From Panonychus citri (lineage: Eukaryota; Arthropoda; Arachnida; Trombidiformes; Tetranychidae), in the NCBI RefSeq assembly GCF_014898815.1, contig NW_026515543.1, positions 1,488,001 to 1,552,000 of the forward strand: a DNA stretch of 64,000 nt, written 5' to 3'. Shown one piece after another: positions 1 to 7,629 of the stretch. The first letter of the stretch is position 1. Every line of letters begins with the position of its first letter. Below the pieces are notes generated by a model. The model worked only from the letters and a program-made list of their open reading frames with translations, was not told the DNA's origin and did not search any database. The position numbers and the translations under genes are program-made.

Positions 1-847
1 TTATCGTTTTATCTGGTAACTGATCGTCATAGTCACGGCACAAAGATAACATATCATGAAAATACGTTGTCAGTTTTTCATTATATCCTTGTCTTCTTTG
101 ACTTATCTTCATCTGAAGATCCAATTTATCAGCATCTCTTACATATGTTTCTCTGAACATTTCCTTGAAATTTGCCCAAGTGTGTTCTCCTCGATTCACA
201 CTCGGAAGGTAGATGCATATGTACCACTTTCTAGCATCACCTTTAAAACAATTTACAACACCTCTGACAAGATCTTCTCCTTGCCAATTATTCACGGATG
301 CACAAAACTCATAATCGATCAACCAACTAGAAGCTTTCTCATTACTTCCATCAAACGTTGGGAAATCTTCAAATCTAAGATTTGGTCGAACTGAGTTCGC
401 ATAAGAAAATGTATTCATCGTTGAATACTCATTTGGTCGTCTTTGATTCGCACTTGAATCATAAGCTGTACTAGTTCCTTCTAGTCCATCGTCTTCTTGA
501 TTCGTTCTTGAACCATAAATTCTTTGATTCGCTCTTGAACCATCTCGATTCTCACTTGAACCGATATTCAGAAAGTTAGATCCACCGCCACCATGACCTT
601 CTAAGAAGGTAGACTGAATCGGAACAGTCGATTCCAAATTAGTCACTTTCTTAGCGAGAGCAGACAAACTAGTCTTCATGGCGCTATCTGAACGATCCAT
701 TTTACTTTCCAACTTTTTCATATTCTCCTGAATAGAATTCAACATCTTCATGACCGCTTCCAAGGTCGTCTCTGCTTTAGCTCCTGTAGCACTCGTAGGA
801 GTTAAAGGGTTCGTAAGAAGGTCCACTCTCTTATTCTCTTTGTCCAT
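1..847 (-). CDS. Partial gag of an LTR retrotransposon (element 1), cut by the window edge
   Basis: The frame is open from an ATG at 847 to position 1 without a stop, giving 282 residues of a longer protein. The first ~90 residues are charged and helix-like. A Ser/Asn/Arg-rich linker follows with repeated GSR/SSANQR units. From about residue 165 there is a capsid-like block with spaced Trp residues (SSWLIDYEF, then GDARKWY, then TWANFKEMF), the pattern of Ty3/gypsy and related Retrotrans_gag proteins. The role inferred from the family is assembly of the cytoplasmic particle that packages element RNA. The leader, primer-binding site and LTR lie immediately upstream on the same strand, so this is the 5' end of an element whose pol lies outside the window. 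No frameshift is visible here, unlike element 2. The family assignment is by pattern only. Confidence 0.8.
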   Translation of the reverse strand, partial: MDKENKRVDLLTNPLTPTSATGAKAETTLEAVMKMLNSIQENMKKLESKMDRSDSAMKTSLSALAKKVTNLESTVPIQSTFLEGHGGGGSNFLNIGSSENRDGSRANQRIYGSRTNQEDDGLEGTSTAYDSSANQRRPNEYSTMNTFSYANSVRPNLRFEDFPTFDGSNEKASSWLIDYEFCASVNNWQGEDLVRGVVNCFKGDARKWYICIYLPSVNRGEHTWANFKEMFRETYVRDADKLDLQMKISQRRQGYNEKLTTYFHDMLSLCRDYDDQLPDKTI

Positions 848-1134
848 TTTAGTCGAAGCACTTTTCAACTAAGTTGATTCTCTGGTTTAGTTTCTTATAC
901 AACTGAGTTGTGTTGGTTGAGTTCTTTCAAACAAACACACAAAAGAGCACTTTCTTTTGCTCACTACGATTGAGCACTTTCAATCTATTTCAACTAAGTT
1001 GAATCAATATAACACAAGACAAAAAGATTGAGCACTTTCAATCAATTACAAATGACGAATGGGAATCAGCACTAACTTAACTGCGACTTTAAATAAGGAA
1101 GACTCACCTCCTCACTTAAAATGAGCTACAGATC
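848..1134 (-). other. Element 1 leader with short conserved-core palindromes
   Basis: This is untranslated leader between the primer-binding site and gag. It carries three near-perfect palindromes built on an ACT-N-AGT core (865-877, 899-911, 989-1003) and four fold-backs with the loop GCACTT (about 853-870, 944-961, 968-985, 1026-1043). The loop or core is constant while the arms differ and still pair. No open frame is apparent. Confidence 0.6.
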
Positions 1135-1152
1135 GATGAGGCATCTCCACCA
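1135..1152 (-). promoter_or_regulatory. Primer-binding site of element 1, probably for tRNA-Ala
   Basis: Reading the minus strand, the LTR ends in CTAACA, two bases follow, and then TGGTGGAGATGC. The first 12 bases are complementary to a tRNA 3' end of GCATCTCCACCA. That matches the CCA-tailed acceptor strand I recall for arthropod cytosolic tRNA-Ala, and the match stops after 12 bases. The site starts minus-strand DNA synthesis in LTR elements. Element 2 has nearly the same site. Confidence 0.65.
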
Positions 1153-1154
1153 AA

Positions 1155-1699
1155 TGTTAGATAAAATAATGACCGATTATAATTTTAGCAACACTCGACA
1201 ACTTAGTTGTCACAATCTGGTTACAATATTGGCAAAATCCAACATGGAGACAAAAGGCAAAATAGGCTCTAGGCACGACTAAGTTGATTTTCTTGGGGAT
1301 TAATAAATGGACTTTAATCACAGTCTCAAATACGAGTTTGGGTCAATTACAATTAGTCACTAATTAATATAACAATAGTTCAAGACGAGACTTTAAGTGT
1401 TAATTGATTCACAATTAGATACAATGTGTGGGGTAGAAACTTAACCTTCTGAGAAGGACAATCTTAATGAGAGGAAGAGAGACAATCCCAATGAGAGATT
1501 CACAAACAATAGATTGACACTAAACTTAGTTTAGGACCTTCAGTACTACTTAATTAAACAATCAATTAGAAGGTATTTATACCATGAAAAAGGAAGAGGA
1601 AGTGAGAGGTCAAGAAGGTGAGGAAAAGGAAACAAGCAACTAAGTTGCAACAACATCAACAGTGATTGTAACTAAGTTACAAGAAAAGGGGTTGTTACA
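1155..1699 (-). repeat. 5' LTR of element 1
   Basis: The inner edge at 1155 is well set by the adjacent primer-binding site and the TGT/ACA terminus. The outer edge at about 1699 (TTACA) is a guess based on the TG...CA rule, because the partner LTR is outside the window. A TATA-like GGTATAAATACC (minus strand, 1572-1583) lies inside; element 2 has the similar GGATAAATACC. Four ACT-N-AGT palindromes occur inside the LTR (1197-1211, about 1276-1286, 1636-1648, 1666-1682). Confidence 0.6.
1572..1583 (-). promoter_or_regulatory. TATA-like box in the element 1 LTR
   Basis: The minus strand reads GGTATAAATACC. Placement inside the LTR and similarity to the corresponding site in the unrelated-looking LTR of element 2 support a core promoter. 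No start site can be mapped from sequence alone. Confidence 0.45.
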
Positions 1700-4299
1700 A
1701 AATTACACAACAAATATGATGATTATGAAAATGACCTAGATGACAATTAATCCGATTATTTTAATTGTAATCACTTTTTTCCCCTTAATTGTAAATCTTA
1801 ATTTACTATTTTAAAAGGTAATGGTCATCACTGTTGATGATGATTCATTCACCCAATAAAAAACTGACCATCACAAATAACTAATCATCATCATGATTAA
1901 CTAACTAACTATTTTGGACAAGATTTAAAGGATTAACTGTAAATTTAATCAACAATTAAACTCTAATTGTGATACAATTAAGTTGTAAACAAAAACAGAA
2001 ACTTTAATTTGAAACTATTTAAGTCTCTTAATTGTTGACGATTTAGCGACAATTTGTTATCAACTTTTCTCCGACAAGTTAATTGTTCACTAATTGTCCT
2101 TTCTCAAAGTAATTGAATCAAAAAACATCTCCATCACTTAAAAAGCTTAATTATCAGATTAAATTAGTAAATTCTCTTGAGTTGATTAACCTTTTCCATG
2201 GATTATCAATAGATTATTCCAACAATTTAATCCTTCGACTGAGAATATGAATCCAATGTTTTCATGGTTATTTCGTTGTGAGTTTCCAATCGTTAATTGT
2301 TTGAGACAATTAGTTGAGAGGGAACACACAATCAATCAATATAACAGTTAATTGTTATCTAAACTAATCTAGTGATCATTTAAATTGTTACTTATTTTTA
2401 CATATCATTTGCTTATCATCTGCGTGTCAACATGTCAAATGATTTGTTGATCAATCTCTTGATTTAGTTGATTGTTAATGATTAAGGTGATGATCACCTT
2501 TCCATTAACAAGAAAGTTCAATGATGATGATGATGATAAAATTACAATCGATTCATTTTTATTAATAGTTTCAATGATTGATTTCATTTCTATCATTGAA
2601 ATCAATCAATTCATCTTAATCAACTGACCAATGATCTGATTTCCTCCTTTTTTTGTGTAAATTTTTAATTGTTAACAATTAGTTCATCTGATATTAACCT
2701 TAATCTACTTTTCTATCCTCTAGATTTGGTTAACCTTGATTTTTAATCCAACAAATTAATCTAATCATATATCTATTTCCTCAATTAATTGTCCTTCATT
2801 TTCAACTACAATTTAAGGTAGATTAATTTTCACAGGTAAATCTAATTATCACAGTAATTACTATTCTGTCAACAATTTAACCTTAAATTTGATATTAAAC
2901 TTACTAATTTAATAAGGAAACAAGTTAATTCCTGATGATAAAAAATGAATGTTGATATTTTACTATTTGTAACTGTTAATTAATATTTTAATATCTATTA
3001 TAACAATTAACCTTAACTGTTAAAATATTTCAATTAACTTGAAAATTTCATCAAAATTAATATGAAACAGTTTAAATTGTTTTCATTTTGATTGTAAAAA
3101 GTAAATTGTTTTGATATTATAACAACAACAACAATCAAATCTAATTCCGGATAATGATAAATATCTTGTAAATTAATCAATTGACTTAATTGTGATTTAA
3201 TGATTTTCTCAAACTGATCACAATTAACTGGTCATTTGTTACCCATTGTTACAAGATTAACAATTGAATTGTGATAATAATTAAATGGATAAGTTGATAT
3301 TATGATCCCACAAATTTGATCATCATCATCACTTTGGGTCCATTATTGTTACCTGGTGATGATGATGATGATGATGATGATTATGATACTTGCACCTTTT
3401 CATCCTCATCACCTTAATCATCTTGATGATAATAATAATCAACAGGTTATATTTTTATATATTTACCTGGAGAGATGAAAAATCATGGGAACTTTAAATT
3501 AGAAATTGAAATTAAATAATAATAACAAAATCTCAAAACAAGATGATAAGATGAAGATGGAGATGATAATATCATCCTAACATACTGAGAGGTATTTAGT
3601 TGATTAAATACAATTAATATCAACGAAACAATTAAAACGTAATTAAATTTGATTCTGTAAGAAAATCAAAGTCACTGAATCTTCAACAGCTCGAGGCTTT
3701 TAACTTGTGTATCTGTTGATTGTAAATCAAACAATTTGATTTTCATGCTAATTGTTAAATCAACTAATCATGAAAAAGTTTTACAAGTTTAAATTTAAAC
3801 TTAATTAGTATCAAATGATGACGATGATGTTGATTAAATTTAAAGGAGTGAGGAAATGAATGAATGAAACAATCAAATAACAGAAAAGGTTAATTAAATC
3901 AAATTTAAAGGTAATTGATTCATTGACTTTTGATTATTTATCATCGTCATTATGTTGGATTTGATTAAATTGTAAATATATTTAATGTTGTGACTGTAAT
4001 TTTTTCACTATGATAATATTAACAATCAAGAAAATTGTGATATTAATCATTAATCATGAGAAATAAGATTGTTAATCATGGGAATTTATAAAATATCATT
4101 TCCTGAGAAATGATAATAACCAATAATGTTCAGATTCACTTTCTCATAATCATCAATTTTTATTTCACTAATCACATTGATCAGATTTTATTACTATTTG
4201 ATTGTTTGATTTAATAACAATCAACGTTATCACAATCACGATTTACATTTACACCTTTGATCATGATGATTATCATTAAAATCAACATTGACTGTAATC
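1700..4299. other. AT-rich spacer without a recognisable gene
   Basis: Very AT-rich DNA dense in TTAATTG/CAATTAA words, with short GATGAT runs near 2520 and 3357. No long open frame, splice-bounded exon or RNA gene was recognised on either strand. It separates the two retrotransposons and may include degraded repeat sequence. Confidence 0.5.
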
Positions 4300-4303
4300 A
4301 ATG
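4300..4303. repeat. Target-site duplication AATG, left copy
   Basis: AATG precedes the left LTR and is found again at 16191-16194 directly after the right LTR. A 4-bp duplication is typical of Ty3/gypsy-type integrases and shows that both LTR boundaries are correctly placed. Confidence 0.75.
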
Positions 4304-4796
4304 TGTAAGGTCTAATTAATTCACGGGGATGAGGTACAGGCACCCTTACAAAAATGCACCGATTATGATCGTACTGCAAAGCCTAACAATCAGTGAGAGG
4401 GTTCAAAGTAATTTACCCTGATAGCCCTTTCGCTGAATAGCTTGACAATCAGTAAACAATAAATTAATTAAGGAAATTGTTTAATTGAAATAGTAACACT
4501 TTGTTGAGAATTGTAACATAGGAAACGGAAGTTGAGAGAGAGAGAAGAAACTTTAACTTGAGGTTAAAGGTGAAGTTGAGAGTAGAAAAGGTAAGAGATT
4601 AACTGTAGGTGAAGGTGTACAACAACTGATTGATTAGGAAAAGGAAATGCTTAAGGTATTTATCCAGGTAGGGAAAACATGTGATTGGTTACAAAGATTT
4701 AGAGCGGGATAAACAAATGTAATAATTAGTTAATTGTTGATGGAGAGAGAAAGTAATTAAGAGGGGAAAAGAGGCAATCGAAGCGTTTCCCTTACA
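4304..4796 (-). repeat. 3' LTR of element 2
   Basis: This 493-bp copy pairs with 15699-16190. The ends are TGTAAGG and CCTTACA, a perfect 7-bp inverted repeat. Differences from the partner are a 3-bp indel near 4339, several one-base homopolymer differences, a GA-repeat length change near 4540 and a few substitutions. It holds one hairpin repeat (4391-4435) and a TATA-like GGATAAATACC on the minus strand (4655-4665). Confidence 0.92.
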
Positions 4797-4806
4797 GAGC
4801 CCCCGC
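4797..4806 (-). promoter_or_regulatory. Purine-rich tract before the 3' LTR
   Basis: The minus strand reads GCGGGGGCTC directly against the LTR. A G-rich tract in this place is where LTR elements prime plus-strand DNA synthesis. It is shorter and less pure than a classic polypurine tract, so the call rests largely on position. Confidence 0.45.
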
Positions 4807-4836
4807 ACAAAGCGTCAGTTATGGCCTTAAATGGTT

Positions 4837-5706
4837 CTAATGACGTTCGTAAGCTGAGAACAGGCTCTTTTCATGCTTATACGGCAAAGGCCGTTTAGAA
4901 TTGATTTCTCCATCAATAAAATCTTCTGGATAATATTTTTGTTCGAGTTTTTGTTGTTGTTGAACTTTTCTTGGTAATTTGGGATTGGTCTTTAGAGAAT
5001 CAGGCCAATCAATAATTTGTTTTAAAACATCTTTAAGTAATCCACCCATATTATAGTTGAGAGGCCAATTGTATCCTCGATAACCCGTTTTGGTAAATCG
5101 TGGTTTTGTTTTGTACAATTGAAGAAGGGTTGATTCAATTCGAGGCATATCAATTAAGTAAAGCCAAAGGGTAAAAGCGGCATCAACTATCGGGGAGTGA
5201 TAATTATTTTGAAAAATTTTACCAAATAAAATGAAAGCTGTATTTGATTCCAAGAGCGCTTTTGATCTAACTCGACAATTATAATAGAGAGAAACATCGA
5301 CGATACGAGGGAGTAAATAATAATGATCTTGAGGAGTTAAGAAGAGATCGGAGAGATCAGCAATGTGACCTGATAAAATAATTCTATCGTATTTTCTTAG
5401 AATTGTAAGAACTTCAGCTCGAACTTTTAGAAACAAGGGAGCGAATCGAACATCTTCATAAACAAGTCCATGAAAAGCAGTTTGCATATCCCAATTTGAT
5501 GATGAGGGATGGCGAATAAATGAATTGTAAATAATATTGTTGCAATGATCAATGATTGAAATCCAAACGGGAGCATTTTTAAATGTTCCATCTTTCATAA
5601 CAATGGTTTGTTTTTCGATGTCAATTGCACAAATTTTTAAGTTGTTGTCAGAAATTTTCTTAACAGCTGATGCGATTTGTCTTGAGAAATGATCAGGAGG
5701 AACCAT
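4837..5706 (-). CDS. DEDDh 3'-5' exonuclease (REX4/ISG20-like) carried by the retrotransposon
   Basis: This is a 289-residue frame from the ATG at 5706 (a TTG precedes it at 5709), ending 40 bp before the 3' LTR. Numbering from that TTG, motif Exo I is AIDIEK (D30, E32). The stretch from Pro48 to Tyr61 matches the strand after Exo I in REX4-type enzymes. Motif Exo II is LSGHIADLSDLF (GH at 114-115, Asp118 or Asp121). Motif Exo III is HSPIVDAA (H171, D176), the His-x4-Asp of the DEDDh class. All catalytic positions are therefore present. The family removes nucleotides from RNA or DNA 3' ends with two metal ions. The C-terminal third is basic and Gln/Lys-rich and could bind nucleic acid. The frame stays open upstream to a stop near 5750, just past the end of the zinc-finger frame, so the two may once have been one protein. 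Its role in the element is unknown. Confidence 0.72.
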   Translation of the reverse strand: MVPPDHFSRQIASAVKKISDNNLKICAIDIEKQTIVMKDGTFKNAPVWISIIDHCNNIIYNSFIRHPSSSNWDMQTAFHGLVYEDVRFAPLFLKVRAEVLTILRKYDRIILSGHIADLSDLFLTPQDHYYLLPRIVDVSLYYNCRVRSKALLESNTAFILFGKIFQNNYHSPIVDAAFTLWLYLIDMPRIESTLLQLYKTKPRFTKTGYRGYNWPLNYNMGGLLKDVLKQIIDWPDSLKTNPKLPRKVQQQQKLEQKYYPEDFIDGEINSKRPLPYKHEKSLFSAYERH

Positions 5707-5729
5707 CAAAGGTAATGAAGGAATAGATA

Positions 5730-6118
5730 TTAAAATGACATTTTATATTGCTTTTGCCGTTTGAAATTTTTGTCCCGATTATGTTTCGACAAATTTTTCC
5801 TTCGATGTAACAATCGAGATTTTGTTCTTCCGATTAAATTTGTTTCAGTCTCTTTGGAATGAGCGGGAGTAGTTTTGGTAATTGGTTGATATTTCTTCGC
5901 TTGACTGAAATCGAAAATCAAATCATCTGAATTTGTTGATTGTTGAGATGATGGAAGAGACGGAGAAGATTGTTGAGATGATGGTGTTGATGGAACAGCT
6001 GATGAATCTGACGTTTGAGATGATGAAAGACTTGATGGTTGAGTTCGATAAGTTCGAGGATCTGAAGGAGTAATTGGACTGGGAGTTGGACTAGGAATCG
6101 GACTATCCGAATCCGTTC
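5730..6118 (-). other. Out-of-frame continuation of the zinc-finger frame
   Basis: Downstream of about 6118 a different reading frame carries coding-like Ser/Pro/Thr-rich sequence (PSSQQS-type repeats), then a basic tail rich in Lys, Arg and His, and stops at 5730. The nominal frame of the upstream gene turns into improbable His/Leu/Gln sequence at the same place. This points to one frameshift near 6100-6118. The true protein would then be roughly 610-620 residues with a basic end. A homopolymer or assembly error is possible. Confidence 0.55.
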
Positions 6119-7420
6119 AATTACTGTTGTCAAATTTTCTGACGGAATTTGTACTATTGGTTGAGGAGGTGGATCATTCCAATCGACACAATCCTCTTCA
6201 CGAGGTCGGCTGAATGTAAATTTCGGCGGTAAAATTACAGGGGTTAATTCTCCTCGTTTTCTGGCATTTTTATTAGCTCGTCGACGTTGATTAGCTTGAG
6301 CTTTTAATGATCTCGAAGCTTCAAGTATATCCCAGGGAATTTCTAAATCTTGATTAGGTGAAGATGAAGGAGGGGGAGTAATCGGCTTAATTGTTTCAAC
6401 TGATTTATTTGTTTCTTGAGTTGATGATTTAGATGCGATTAACGGTGAGCCCAATTTTTCCAATAATAATTCAAATGAGGTTGGTTTAATAAATAAATCT
6501 GCTGCTGAAGTTTCTGAATTAACTAAGGTTGTATTTGTTGCTGTGGTTGATGATGAAGGAGTTGGTGAACTTGATTGTTGATTAATTGTTAATTTTTCTA
6601 TTTGTTGTTGAACTTTTGTTTTTGATTTTCTCTGAAGATACTCTGATGGAGTTAATTTCTTTTTAGCTGGTAAATTTAATTCTGTATCAGATGAACGTTT
6701 AGATGATGATGATGAATCTGATAAGGTTGATTGTTCAGGATCACTTAATAAATTTCTTAAGGATGAACTTGCTTGTTCTTTGAATGCTGATTGAATATCT
6801 TCATCAGTAAAATCTACTTGATTAACCTGATCAATGAAATATAAATCACTTGGATTTTCGTTTAAAGTTTCGTCGTCGATGAGAAATGTATCGGCAACGT
6901 TACGGCAATCGAACTTGTAATTGTTGTTTAATTGTTTACAGTTTTCAGAATGTCTATCAATTGTATTATAATCACCATTCTCTGAACACTGAGAATGAAT
7001 ACAATTCACTTGATTGTTGGTTAAATTTTGTTTCTCTTCGTCGTTTAATGGTTCTAATTTAGAGAAACCATTTTCACCACAGAAATTAAATTGACACAGA
7101 AACATTTTGTTGCTCATTTTTTCTTGATTAATATTCTTTGTTAAGGGTTGATTCTTGATCGCTTGTGACAAAATGTGAAGAAAACGGGCACAAGAGCGAC
7201 AATAAAAGAAGGTACAATCGGCACATTTCATTGGCCGTCGAGCAAGTTGATCACACAAGAGACAAATTTGTGCTTGTTGATCACCAACAATTTGTTTTAC
7301 CGTAAAACCAGGTTGAATATTCACCTTGTCGAATGACACTGAAAATTGACGATCGGTGATCGATTCATAAACTTTTTGAACTTTTAATTTGATGAATTTC
7401 TTAAATTGTTCACCATCCAT
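5918..7420 (-). CDS. Accessory protein with RING-like and TRAF-type zinc fingers, Ser-rich tail
   Basis: The frame is 500 codons; the ATG at 7420 is preceded by an in-frame TGA. Cysteines at 53, 56, 66, 69, 74, 77, 109 and 114 give CxxC-x9-CxxC-x4-CxxC-x31-Cx4C, close to a RING cross-brace with Cys in place of the usual His. A FYVE-like treble clef has similar spacing. A second finger follows, C140-x4-C145-x11-H157-x3-C161, matching the TRAF-type zinc finger. RING plus TRAF finger is typical of ubiquitin ligases such as TRAF proteins, so a ubiquitin or protein-binding role is possible but unproven. Residues 190-460 are low-complexity Ser/Thr/Gln with Lys-rich patches. The end is frameshifted (see 5730-6118). 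A second ATG frame opens at 7503 in another phase and meets this one near 7400, so the true N-terminus may be longer. No signal peptide or membrane segment is seen. Confidence 0.6.
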   Translation of the reverse strand: MDGEQFKKFIKLKVQKVYESITDRQFSVSFDKVNIQPGFTVKQIVGDQQAQICLLCDQLARRPMKCADCTFFYCRSCARFLHILSQAIKNQPLTKNINQEKMSNKMFLCQFNFCGENGFSKLEPLNDEEKQNLTNNQVNCIHSQCSENGDYNTIDRHSENCKQLNNNYKFDCRNVADTFLIDDETLNENPSDLYFIDQVNQVDFTDEDIQSAFKEQASSSLRNLLSDPEQSTLSDSSSSSKRSSDTELNLPAKKKLTPSEYLQRKSKTKVQQQIEKLTINQQSSSPTPSSSTTATNTTLVNSETSAADLFIKPTSFELLLEKLGSPLIASKSSTQETNKSVETIKPITPPPSSSPNQDLEIPWDILEASRSLKAQANQRRRANKNARKRGELTPVILPPKFTFSRPREEDCVDWNDPPPQPIVQIPSENLTTVIERIRIVRFLVQLPVQLLLQILELIELNHQVFHHLKRQIHQLFHQHHHLNNLLRLFHHLNNQQIQMI

Positions 7421-7629
7421 TCCTTGATGAAGTCATTTCTATTTCCTTCATTACCTTCGTTACCTTCATCAGTCTCCATTACTGATGACAACTGCTTATC
7501 CATTTTAATCAATTAATTTTCCAAATTAACAACAGGTAATCCTCCCAATGTCACCAAGGGTTCACTTGAATTTAAACACAGCAATTTATTTGTGGCGACG
7601 AAATTAAGGAAAGGGTAGGATTAGGAAAA

